Source: Malaciobacter pacificus (GTDB lineage: Bacteria; Campylobacterota; Campylobacteria; Campylobacterales; Arcobacteraceae). Taken from it: a stretch of 64,000 nucleotides of DNA. The first letter of the stretch is position 1; every line of letters starts with the position of its first letter. A program made the translations under genes and the position numbers. Shown here one piece after another: positions 56,385 through 64,000 of this stretch. The stretch spans positions 1,240,001 through 1,304,000 of the forward strand of contig NZ_CP035928.1 of NCBI RefSeq assembly GCF_004214795.1. Direction: 5' to 3'. The notes beneath the pieces were generated by a model. That model saw nothing but the letters and a program-made list of their open reading frames with translations, was not told the origin of the DNA and searched no databases.

Positions 56385-58619
56385 ATGTTATATTTAAAAA
56401 GATTATCTATAAAAAATAAAATTAAGCTTCTAAGTTTTATACCATTGATAGGTTTATTTATTTTAGGTGCTTTATATTTATCTTATACACACAGTAAAAT
56501 AAGTTCTTTAGAAAGTGTAAAAGAGTTAATAGTTATTGATTCTAAAATATCATTATTACTTCATGAAACACAAAAAGAAAGAGGTGCAAGTGCTGGATAT
56601 TTAGGTAGTAAAGGTAATAAGTTTAAAGATATATTGGAAAATCAAAGAGATTTAACTAACAATAGATTAGAAGAGCTAAAAAAATATCTAAATTTAATGG
56701 ATAAGTCACTTCTTATTTATGGATTAAATGAAAAAATAATTTATGTTTTAGATGAATTTAAAAAATTAGATTCTTTAAGAAATTCAATTGATGATTTAAG
56801 TGTATCTGCCTCAAAAGCGATTAGTTATTATACAAATATAAATAAAAACTTATTAGATTTTATTGCAATTACATCTAAAAATGGATTTGATGAGCATATT
56901 ATTACTGATTTAACAGGATATTATAATTTTTTAATGGCAAAGGAAAGAGCAGGTATTGAAAGAGCAGTTGGTTCGAATACTTTTGCACAAAAAACATTTG
57001 GTAAAGGAATGTATCAAAAATTTTTAATTTTAGTTAATCAACAAGAGATGTATTTAAATGACTTCTTTATTTATGGTTCTGAATATGCTGATTTTGTTAA
57101 TGAAAAGTTAAATGCTCCAATTATCGAAGAAGTTCAAAAAATGAGAGATTTATTATTAGCCCATGGTGCTAATAATAGTATAGAGTTAAATATAGATTCT
57201 ACTTATTGGTTTTCTTCTATAACAAAAAAAATTAATGTTTTAAAAGAGATTGATGATTATTTATCAAGTAATATTTTAAAAGAGATTGATGAAGAAATTT
57301 CATCTGAAAACAACTTTTTCTCAACAATTTTACTTATTATGATTATTTCTTTATTTGTTATTATTTATCTATTAAATTTATTTATTGGAAGTATAAATAG
57401 AGGAATAGACAAAATTTCAAAAGGTATTGAACAGTTTATGGATTATTTAAATAAAGAAATAAATGAAATAAACTATATTGAGTTAAATACAAAAGGTGAA
57501 TTAGGCGATTTAGCAAAACTTGTTAATAAAAATATTGATAGAATCAATGGTGCTTTAGAAAAAGATTTACTTTGTGTTGGTGAAGCAACTATTACACTTG
57601 ATAAAGTTGAAAAAGGTTACTATGGATGTAGAGTAAAATCACAAGCTGAAAATCCACAAGTTCAAGTTTTAGCTCAAACAATTAATAGAATGTTAGATAA
57701 TCAACAAAAAGTTATAAATGGTATTTTAACTACATTAAAAGATTATACAAACTACAACTATATGAATAGTATTCAACTTGATAGTCCTATTTATGGTGAA
57801 TCAAAACAGATGGTTGATGGAATTAATGCTTTAGGTGAAGCTATTACTTCTATGCTTATTGAAAATAAATCAAATGGACAAACTTTGCAAGAGAGTTCAT
57901 CTTCTTTATTAAAAAATGTTGATGAGTTAAATAAAGCTTCAAATGATGCAGCAGCAAGATTAGAAGAGACTTCGGCAGCTGTTGAAGAAATAGCAAGTAA
58001 TGTAAATGCTAATACTCAAAACGTATCTAAAATGGCTAGTTATGCAAATGAGTTAAATCAAGCAGCTTCAACAGGTCAAGGTTTAGCAAATGAAACTGTT
58101 AGTTCTATGGATGATATAAATACACAAGTAAGTGCAATAAATGAAGCAATTACAGTAATTGATCAAATAGCATTCCAAACAAATATTTTATCACTAAATG
58201 CAGCAGTTGAAGCAGCAACTGCAGGTGAAGCAGGAAAAGGTTTTGCTGTTGTTGCTCAAGAGGTTAGAAATCTAGCAGCAAGAAGTGCAGAAGCTGCAAA
58301 TGAGATTAAATCATTAGTTGAAAGTGCAAATGAAAAGTCTAATCAAGGTAAAAATATAGCTTCACAGATGATTGAAGGTTATAACAAACTAAATGAAAAT
58401 ATTAATAATACTTTATCATTAATTAATGAAGTAGATAATGCTTCAAAAGAGCAAAAAATCGGAATTGAGCAGATTAGTGATGCAATAAGTTCTTTAGATA
58501 AACAAACACAAATAAACGCAAGTATTGCAAGTGAAGCAAACCAAGTAGCTGTAAGTACATCAAAATTAGCAGATGATGTTGTAAATGCTGTTAATCAAAA
58601 AGAGTTTAAAGGTAAATAA
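56385..58619 (+). CDS. Methyl-accepting chemotaxis protein with NIT sensor domain
   Basis: 744 aa. TM1 (about 12-32), a periplasmic nitrate/nitrite-sensing type helical domain with the typical [18 protein letters not shown] near its start, TM2 (about 306-332), HAMP-like region, a second linker, and the MA signalling domain with hairpin tip [39 protein letters not shown]. No C-terminal CheR-tether pentapeptide. Ligand not certain. Confidence 0.92.
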   Translation: MLYLKRLSIKNKIKLLSFIPLIGLFILGALYLSYTHSKISSLESVKELIVIDSKISLLLHETQKERGASAGYLGSKGNKFKDILENQRDLTNNRLEELKKYLNLMDKSLLIYGLNEKIIYVLDEFKKLDSLRNSIDDLSVSASKAISYYTNINKNLLDFIAITSKNGFDEHIITDLTGYYNFLMAKERAGIERAVGSNTFAQKTFGKGMYQKFLILVNQQEMYLNDFFIYGSEYADFVNEKLNAPIIEEVQKMRDLLLAHGANNSIELNIDSTYWFSSITKKINVLKEIDDYLSSNILKEIDEEISSENNFFSTILLIMIISLFVIIYLLNLFIGSINRGIDKISKGIEQFMDYLNKEINEINYIELNTKGELGDLAKLVNKNIDRINGALEKDLLCVGEATITLDKVEKGYYGCRVKSQAENPQVQVLAQTINRMLDNQQKVINGILTTLKDYTNYNYMNSIQLDSPIYGESKQMVDGINALGEAITSMLIENKSNGQTLQESSSSLLKNVDELNKASNDAAARLEETSAAVEEIASNVNANTQNVSKMASYANELNQAASTGQGLANETVSSMDDINTQVSAINEAITVIDQIAFQTNILSLNAAVEAATAGEAGKGFAVVAQEVRNLAARSAEAANEIKSLVESANEKSNQGKNIASQMIEGYNKLNENINNTLSLINEVDNASKEQKIGIEQISDAISSLDKQTQINASIASEANQVAVSTSKLADDVVNAVNQKEFKGK

Positions 58620-58646
58620 AAGAAAAGAAGTTTAGCTTCTTTTCTT
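58620..58646. terminator. Bidirectional terminator
   Basis: AAGAAAAGAAG (58620-58630) pairs with CTTCTTTTCTT (58636-58646) around TTTAG. It lies between the convergent chemoreceptor and AI-2E-type genes. Confidence 0.75.
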
Positions 58647-59672
58647 CTCTTGTTTCTTTGCTAAATTAGACATCATAATTCCAATCCATTTTGTTTCACT
58701 ATTTGAATCAAAGGCAATTTTTAAAGTCATAGTTATAGGAACTGCTAAAAACATTCCAACTATTCCTAAAATCCATCCCCATAATATTAGTGAGAAAAAG
58801 ATTACTAAAGGTGATAATCCTAGCTCTTTTCCCATAAGTTTAGGTTCTAAAATATTACTAATAGAGATATTTATAATTACATATAAAACTGTAATATATA
58901 TAGTTGAGTTTATATCTAAATTCATTAGTGCTAAAACTATTGCAGGAACTGATGCTATGATAGACCCAACTACTGGCACAAAATTAAATAGTGCTGCAAT
59001 TACACCCCATAATATTGGATAATCAACATTAAAGTACATTAGAATTAAAGTAATTATAAAACCAGTTAAAAAACTTGTAAAAGTTTTAACTAAAAAGTAT
59101 TTTTGGATATTTTTAGAAAATAGATTTACATGTTGTAGTTTTTGTGCATTATTTTGAAAAATGATTTTTAATTTTGTTTGAATTGATTTTGCTTCTGCAA
59201 GTATAAAAGCAACCCCAATAATTACTAATACAAATTTAGATAAAAATGTTCCAATACTACCAATAATATTAGTTGTAAATCCTACAAAAGAACTAAAATT
59301 AAGAGCTTGAAGTATCTCATCTTTATTAACTTTATATCCTGTTTGTTCAATATATATAATACTATCTACAATAAGTTCATTGATTCTAGTTTCATAACTT
59401 GGAAGATTTTCTATAAAATCTTTTAGAGATATATTTATAACATATGCTAAAAGCAAACTTAGAAGAATTAAAATAGATAAGGAAACTATATATGCAAAAA
59501 ATATTGGAATATTCTTATTTTTTAAAAAAGTAAGTAATGAAGATAAAATTGAAGCTATAAATATGGCTAAAAATAATATTACTAAAATCTCACTAGCTAT
59601 TTTTAATCCAGCAATTATTACTATAGACGTAGCTAGAAAAAAGAAATATCTAATTAAGTTGTTGTCATTCAA
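58632..59672 (-). CDS. AI-2E family transporter (PerM/YdiK type)
   Basis: 346 aa with about eight TMs. WGVIAALFNFVPVVGSIIASVPAIVLAL and ISNILEPKLMGKELGLSPLVIFFSLILWGWILGIVGMFLAVP are the family hallmark. Substrate unknown despite the family name. 11 bp downstream of the ABC exporter gene, so the two may be cotranscribed. Confidence 0.9.
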   Translation of the reverse strand: MNDNNLIRYFFFLATSIVIIAGLKIASEILVILFLAIFIASILSSLLTFLKNKNIPIFFAYIVSLSILILLSLLLAYVINISLKDFIENLPSYETRINELIVDSIIYIEQTGYKVNKDEILQALNFSSFVGFTTNIIGSIGTFLSKFVLVIIGVAFILAEAKSIQTKLKIIFQNNAQKLQHVNLFSKNIQKYFLVKTFTSFLTGFIITLILMYFNVDYPILWGVIAALFNFVPVVGSIIASVPAIVLALMNLDINSTIYITVLYVIINISISNILEPKLMGKELGLSPLVIFFSLILWGWILGIVGMFLAVPITMTLKIAFDSNSETKWIGIMMSNLAKKQEKKRS

Positions 59673-59683
59673 ATATAAATCCT

Positions 59684-61453
59684 TTAAATCAATTGTTTTT
59701 TTACAAATTCTAAATAATGTCCTTCTTGTTCTTCAAGCTCTTTATGAGTTCCTTTTTGAACAAGTTTACCATCATTTAGTACATATATTATATTAGCATT
59801 TTTTACTGTACTTAATCTATGAGCTATAGTAATTACTGTTTTGTTCTTTAAAAAATCTTCTAGGTCATTAAATAATTTTGCTTCCGTGTGAACATCTAAA
59901 GCTGAAGTTGACTCATCAAAGATTACAACTTTAGGATTATTTATTACCATTCTAGCAATAGATAATCTTTGTCTTTGTCCACCACTTAATCTAATACCAT
60001 GCTTACCTACAATTGTATCTAAACCATCAGACATTTTTAAAACTACATCTTTTAGTTGAGCTATTTTTAAAGCCTCAAAAATTTTCTCATCACTAATTTC
60101 TTTACCCATAGTTATATTAAATCTAAGTGTATTATTAAATAATATAGGCATTTGTAAAACTAAAAAAATATTTTCTCTAATAGAGTGCTTATCTAATTTA
60201 TCAATTTCTATACTATTATATGTAATATTACCACTATCTTTTTCATAAAAACCTGATATAAGTTGTGCTAGTGTAGTTTTTCCACTTCCACTTGCACCAA
60301 TTAACGCAACTTTTTCCTTAGCTTTTATTTCTAAACTTATATTATCAATAACTTTTTTCTCTTGATTATATGAAAAAGATAGATTTTCTATTTTTATTAT
60401 TAATTCATCATTTTTATTTGGTATTTGAAGATGTGAATTTTTTTCCACTTTTAAATCTAAAATTTTATTTATTCTCTCAATTGCTGCATTTGCACTTGCC
60501 CATGAGTACTGAATTGTTAATATATCTTGAACAGGAGACATAATAAACCAAATATAGCCAAACATTGCAAACATCATACCAATAGTTAAATCACTATATG
60601 CAACTAAAACTAAACCCGTAGCTCTAAATATTTCAAATGTAATTAGAAATATTGTAAAAGAAAATCTCTCATAGGCTACACTTTTGTAGTTGAACTCATT
60701 TGATGTATCTTTTATAGTATTTGCTTTTTGTTTAGATTGCTCAAAAAAGAACTTTTCTTTATTACTTGCTTTTATTTGACCAAAAAGCTCTAATGTTTCA
60801 CTAATATTATTTTGAAACCCCTCAATTGCATTATTCTCTTTTTTCTTCAAAACACCAGTTTTCTTTGATATTTTTTTTGAAAGAATCATAATAATTGGTT
60901 GAATAAATAAAATCATAAAACCCAATATTGGGTCAATAGCTATAATTACAACAGCAACTGCAATTAAAGTTAAAACTGAAGATACAAATTTACTAGCAAT
61001 TGATACTATAAAGTTATCTAATGTATTTACATCTGTGATTAAATTAGCTGCAATTGAACCTGAACCTAGACTTTCATATTCATTCATATTAACTTGTTCT
61101 AAATGATTTAGTAATTTTATTCTTATTTTATAAGTTACATATTTAGAAATTCTAGTAAATATTTTAGTAATAATAACTCCGACTGCAAAGTAAAGAATTC
61201 TTAAAAATACAACGATGAAGGTAACAATAGCAATATAGTAAAAGGCGGTTCCAGAACTAAAGAAGTCATTAATATTGTTTACAAAAAAACCAGGTTTATT
61301 TAGTAATACCTCATCAACTAGCATTGGCAATAGTAGGGGAATTGGTACACTAATTAATATAGCAATAATCGTAATTATTTGCCCCCAAAAAAGGGCTTTT
61401 TTATTGTGTAGTAATAGCTTAAATATATATTTAGCAGAGATTTTATCTTCCAT
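59684..61453 (-). CDS. ABC exporter, fused permease and ATPase (ABCB type)
   Basis: 589 aa. Six TMs (about 1-310), then the nucleotide-binding domain: Walker A GASGSGKTT, signature LSGGQRQRLSIARM, Walker B VVIFDESTSALD, H-loop TIAHRLSTV. Works as a homodimer or heterodimer; the substrate cannot be told from sequence. ATG 61453 lies within an unusual inverted repeat region. Confidence 0.92.
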   Translation of the reverse strand: MEDKISAKYIFKLLLHNKKALFWGQIITIIAILISVPIPLLLPMLVDEVLLNKPGFFVNNINDFFSSGTAFYYIAIVTFIVVFLRILYFAVGVIITKIFTRISKYVTYKIRIKLLNHLEQVNMNEYESLGSGSIAANLITDVNTLDNFIVSIASKFVSSVLTLIAVAVVIIAIDPILGFMILFIQPIIMILSKKISKKTGVLKKKENNAIEGFQNNISETLELFGQIKASNKEKFFFEQSKQKANTIKDTSNEFNYKSVAYERFSFTIFLITFEIFRATGLVLVAYSDLTIGMMFAMFGYIWFIMSPVQDILTIQYSWASANAAIERINKILDLKVEKNSHLQIPNKNDELIIKIENLSFSYNQEKKVIDNISLEIKAKEKVALIGASGSGKTTLAQLISGFYEKDSGNITYNSIEIDKLDKHSIRENIFLVLQMPILFNNTLRFNITMGKEISDEKIFEALKIAQLKDVVLKMSDGLDTIVGKHGIRLSGGQRQRLSIARMVINNPKVVIFDESTSALDVHTEAKLFNDLEDFLKNKTVITIAHRLSTVKNANIIYVLNDGKLVQKGTHKELEEQEGHYLEFVKKQLI

Positions 61454-61456
61454 AAC

Positions 61457-61521
61457 ACTCTTTTAATTTTTTACATACTTTTACTATAAAATATGTAAAT
61501 AAACTATTAAATTAAAAGAGT
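61457..61521. repeat. Nested inverted repeats between the ABC exporter and the regulator
   Basis: ACTCTTTTAATTT (61457-61469) and AAATTAAAAGAGT (61509-61521), 13 bp, perfect. Inside, TTTACATA and TATGTAAA form a second palindromic pair. It could be an operator or terminator for the neighbouring regulator gene (stop at 61532). Confidence 0.5.
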
Positions 61522-61531
61522 ATTTTAAAAC

Positions 61532-62182
61532 TTATATAAAGTCTGCTCTATAACCAACTCCAGAAACATTTTTTATAAGCTCTTTATATACTTTTTTTCT
61601 AAGTTCTTTTACAACAGATCTTAAAGCATCTTGACTCATATTTTCATCCCAAACTTCATTTTGAATCTCTTCATAATTTAATGCTCTATTAGGATTTCTA
61701 AGTAATAAGTCTAAAAATAGTGCCTCTTTATTTGATAGTGAAACTATTTCATCTTTTTTTATTAATGTTTTGTTGTATAAATCATATATAAAATCATTTT
61801 TTAATTTTATAATATTTGATTTATTTGAATCTAATTGTTTTATACAGTCTTTTAAAACATTTTTGAATTCTTCTTTGCAATTCAAGTTTTGAAGAAACTT
61901 AATATGTTCTAACTCAACACTTTGTTTTAAATATTCTTTTTTTAATTCATCTAAGATTGCAACAACTTGAATATTATCATTTATTTTTCTAACTTTTTTT
62001 AATGACTCATAATTATATGTAGTTATTAATAGATTAATTTTTTTTTCATTTACTAAATTAACTAACTCATCTTCATTATTAAATCTTGATAGATTTTTAG
62101 TATTTGAAATTAGATAGTCATTGATTTCATTATCTAATAGATTATCATAATAACCTATATTTAAAAATTTTAGTTCTCTCAT
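61532..62182 (-). CDS. Winged-helix regulator with a degenerate receiver domain
   Basis: 216 aa. The C-terminal OmpR-type winged helix is clear (SLSNKEALFLDLLLRNPNRALNYEEIQNEVWD, ALRSVVKELRKKV, VSGVGYRADF). The N-terminal 115 residues have the strand-helix order of a receiver (LNIGYYDN, KINLLITTYNYESL, IQVVAILDE) but no acidic pocket or phospho-Asp, so it should work without phosphorylation. ATG 62182 after GAGGAAA is preferred to ATG 62203. No histidine kinase adjacent. Confidence 0.85.
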   Translation of the reverse strand: MRELKFLNIGYYDNLLDNEINDYLISNTKNLSRFNNEDELVNLVNEKKINLLITTYNYESLKKVRKINDNIQVVAILDELKKEYLKQSVELEHIKFLQNLNCKEEFKNVLKDCIKQLDSNKSNIIKLKNDFIYDLYNKTLIKKDEIVSLSNKEALFLDLLLRNPNRALNYEEIQNEVWDENMSQDALRSVVKELRKKVYKELIKNVSGVGYRADFI

Positions 62183-62318
62183 AAATTTCCTCAAACTTCT
62201 CATTTATTGTATTTTATCAATAAAATATGATAAAAAAATGAATTGAATAGGTATTTATATCATAGTAAAAATAAAAGATAATTTAAATAGATTTTAAATA
62301 ATTTTGTATAACGTTAAT

Positions 62319-62351
62319 GTAGAAAAAAACTATGTATAGTTATTTTTCTAC
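62319..62351 (-). terminator. Terminator of the small lipoprotein gene
   Basis: GTAGAAAAAAACTAT (62319-62333) pairs with ATAGTTATTTTTCTAC (62336-62351), minus-strand message, with the stem spanning the stop codon. 62204-62318 is AT-rich and shows no gene. Confidence 0.6.
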
Positions 62352-62639
62352 AGAAGAGAACATTTTTTGACAAATTTCTACTTGCATTCCTTCGTGCCAT
62401 CCACAATTAAGACCACATTTAAAAATCGCAGATTTTTGTAGGTTTTGATTATTTATCTGTTTGATAGATTCATCTTTACACTCTTGTAAAGTTTTAAAAG
62501 TTACAGGACTTTTTACACTTCTTTTTGTATTTTCTTTATCTGGGTAGATAAATGCAGTCCAATTTTCTTCTTCTTTCTCTCCAAAACATCCTGAGAAAAG
62601 AACTGAAGCTGTAGCTAATATTAATAAGTTTTTTAACAT
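62340..62639 (-). CDS. Small lipoprotein of unknown function
   Basis: 99 aa. Lipobox with Cys18 (LFSGC). The mature part has four further cysteines (QECKDE, FKCGLNCGWHEG, EICQKMF), which suggests disulfide-bonded folding in the periplasm. No known domain. Confidence 0.75.
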   Translation of the reverse strand: MLKNLLILATASVLFSGCFGEKEEENWTAFIYPDKENTKRSVKSPVTFKTLQECKDESIKQINNQNLQKSAIFKCGLNCGWHEGMQVEICQKMFSSVEK

Positions 62640-62688
62640 AAATCTCTCTTTTTAATAAGGATTGTAATTAAAATAAGATTAATAAGTC

Positions 62689-63456
62689 TTAAACTGAAAT
62701 ATTTTGCAAGCTCTCTTTTATTAGATTAAAGTTTTTAAGTTCTTCTTTTAGTCTTAAATTTTCTAAATATAGCTCAATTGCTTTTTTTAATTGCTCACTA
62801 ATTTTACCTGTTGAAGCTGCTTTATTTATAGTATCAGGTTTATATCCAAGTTCAAAAGCTAATATCTTGTATGTTGAATTAAGATCTTTACAAACGCTTT
62901 TTATTAAATTTGGGTTTAAGTCTTCAAATAGTTGAGCAGTATCTATGTCAAATGATTGTGCAACATCTTCTATTATTTCTCTTTTTTCTAAAAGAGTTTT
63001 TCTATATAAATATTGTTTATTTGACGGGTCAAATAGTTTTAAATTATCTTTTTTAATTGAAATAAAAAGATTTTTCCCATTACATCCTATGATTTTTTCA
63101 AAAGCATTCACTAATGATTCTTCATCTAAGTGCTTAAAAGTCTCAATAAACATAAATGAATTTATATATTTTGTTTTAGTTTTAGACTCTTTATACTCCT
63201 CAAAAGTAAACTCTACTAACTCATTTTTAAAATTTATTTGAAGACTCTCCTTTGGTATATGGGATTTTATTACCAAATGAAAATGCAATAAATTATCTCT
63301 ATTATTAGAAAAAATATTAATTATGTCTTTTTTATTTATACCTTTTTTAGATAGTTCATTTATTACTGTCTCTATGTAGTTTAAATCCTTATAGTTATTA
63401 TCTTTATCTCTAACTAAATAAGGAATTTTATTGTATAACTTCCCAACTTGTATCAT
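62689..63456 (-). CDS. Unknown cytoplasmic protein under a repeat-bearing promoter
   Basis: 255 aa, no signal peptide. A mixed N-terminal part (about 1-150) and a C-terminal part with helix patterns like DNA-binding or coiled-coil proteins (YKILAFELGYKPDTINKAASTGKISEQLKKAIELYLENLRLKEEL reads as an HTH-like segment then a leucine-rich helix). A transcriptional role is possible but unproven. ATG 63456 after AGGGA is chosen over TTG 63471. Confidence 0.65.
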   Translation of the reverse strand: MIQVGKLYNKIPYLVRDKDNNYKDLNYIETVINELSKKGINKKDIINIFSNNRDNLLHFHLVIKSHIPKESLQINFKNELVEFTFEEYKESKTKTKYINSFMFIETFKHLDEESLVNAFEKIIGCNGKNLFISIKKDNLKLFDPSNKQYLYRKTLLEKREIIEDVAQSFDIDTAQLFEDLNPNLIKSVCKDLNSTYKILAFELGYKPDTINKAASTGKISEQLKKAIELYLENLRLKEELKNFNLIKESLQNISV

Positions 63457-63487
63457 TCCGCTTCCCTGCAAATGTTTAAATTAACCT

Positions 63488-63520
63488 ATTATATTATACA
63501 AATGTCTCAGAAATGACTCA
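63488..63520 (-). promoter_or_regulatory. Promoter of the 255-aa gene with 11-bp spaced direct repeats
   Basis: TGTCTCA (63503-63509) and TGACTCA (63514-63520) are 11 bp apart. The minus-strand -10 TATAAT at 63488-63493 is 9 nt from the nearest repeat, the same geometry as at 20092-20124. The shared core is CTCAGAAATGACTCA. Confidence 0.6.
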
Positions 63521-63583
63521 ATTTACCTTTTATAAAAAGAAATTACAAATTTTTGTTTTACAATTATTATACATTTACTATGT

Positions 63584-63589
63584 TATAAT
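63584..63589 (+). promoter_or_regulatory. Candidate -10 for the DUF1104/response regulator unit
   Basis: TATAAT in TATGTTATAATC, 25 bp before ATG 63614. The leader carries AAAGTGACACAATG, whose GTGACAC resembles the complement of the GTGTCA half-sites at 20131 and 20142. Confidence 0.4.
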
Positions 63590-63613
63590 CAAAAAAAATA
63601 CAAAAGTGACACA

Positions 63614-63832
63614 ATGAGAAAAATAGTAGTTTCTATAATATTTGTTTTTACTTCATTAATGGCTAAAGTTGATTATAGTGAAATGAGTACTCAAGAGCTT
63701 ATTGCTATTATGGGATATGTAAAGAGTGAAAATAAAAAAGCATTTAATAAAGAGTTGAATTCTAGAGTTCCTTTAATGAATACAAAAGAGTATGAAATGT
63801 ATAAAAAAAATAAAGAGAAATTAAATAGATAA
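63614..63832 (+). CDS. DUF1104 periplasmic protein
   Basis: 72 aa. Signal peptide MRKIVVSIIFVFTSLMA, then the DUF1104 pattern DYSEMSTQELIAIMGYVKSENKKAFNKELNSRV. Proteins of this kind occur in Campylobacterota, often beside two-component systems; here the stop overlaps the response regulator start by one base. It may be a sensor accessory (inference). Confidence 0.85.
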   Translation: MRKIVVSIIFVFTSLMAKVDYSEMSTQELIAIMGYVKSENKKAFNKELNSRVPLMNTKEYEMYKKNKEKLNR

Positions 63833-64000
63833 TGAAAGCAACAATTTTACTATTAGAAGATGATTTAACACTTAGTGAAACAGTAGTTGAATATTTTCAA
63901 GACCAAGGCTTTGATATTGATTTTGTATATGATGGAGAAGAAGCACTCTCATTTATATATGAAAAAAATTATGATTTACTTTTACTTGATGTTAATGTTC
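63832..64000 (+). CDS. Response regulator, N-terminal part (cut by the window end)
   Basis: 56 codons visible: receiver domain with the acidic pair LLLEDD (Glu9, Asp10, Asp11 region), YDGEEAL, and the phospho-acceptor Asp in YDLLLLDVNV. The output domain lies outside the window; OmpR type is likely by position after DUF1104. It is the nearest candidate for binding the direct repeats at 63503-63520 and 20107-20147. Confidence 0.85.
   Translation, partial: MKATILLLEDDLTLSETVVEYFQDQGFDIDFVYDGEEALSFIYEKNYDLLLLDVNV

Overview
The window is AT-rich and compact. Its gene content (FliW, an FlhB-like C-terminal domain protein, monomeric NADP isocitrate dehydrogenase, HspR/CbpA, NIT-type chemoreceptor, DUF1104, short N-acetylglutamate synthase-like enzyme) points to a Campylobacterota chromosome, most likely the Arcobacter group. 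This is inference from gene content and base composition, not from a marker gene search.

Layout. 1-1854: a serine-recombinase-fold protein that lacks its nucleophile, then a YeiH-family permease. 1913-9558: a long housekeeping run on the + strand: rplI-hslV-hslU, a small unknown gene, a TatD-family nuclease that starts at ATT, then rlpA-hisB-kdsC-lptC-lptA-engB-acetyltransferase. 9592-15721: a minus-strand tripartite efflux operon (outer membrane channel, adaptor, an RND permease split in two) followed by a thioredoxin-fold gene that also starts at ATT. 15811-20064: a Sel1-repeat protein and a large surface lipoprotein with six almost identical 345-bp repeats. 20328-21116: an XRE regulator and a 0.5-kb segment bounded by copies of the fliP 3' end. 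This segment appears to hold a small antisense RNA and a 20-residue hydrophobic peptide, a candidate type I toxin-antitoxin module. 21117-30965: fliP, mrdA, an MreD-like gene, flhB-like, fliK-like, fliW, an outer membrane protein, arsC and recD2. 31039-38844: ppiD-ftsA-ftsZ, hspR-cbpA with a HAIR operator, rhodanese plus MnmC-like oxidoreductase. 38960-49678: icd, mltG head-to-head and overlapping with an AsmA-like giant, lolC/E, secA, lolA. 49657-55376: an operon of a substrate-binding lipoprotein and a GGDEF-EAL sensor. The sensor gene is broken by two insertion sequences, and removing both restores a 659-codon frame exactly. 55512-55830: RNase P RNA. 55987-64000: PAS protein, chemoreceptor, AI-2E-type permease, ABC exporter, a receiver-less winged-helix regulator, two unknown genes, DUF1104 and the start of a response regulator.

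Most interesting points: (1) the putative type I toxin-antitoxin pair at 20707-20990, in which a 93-nt RNA with a near-consensus promoter is complementary over 13 + 6 bp to the Shine-Dalgarno and start codon of the peptide; (2) matching 11-bp-period direct repeats at identical distance from the -10 box in front of the surface lipoprotein and the 255-aa unknown gene, the latter next to a response regulator; (3) two genes with ATT start codons that standard gene callers miss; (4) the doubly interrupted c-di-GMP gene; (5) a catalytically dead resolvase-family protein preceded by repeated boxes.
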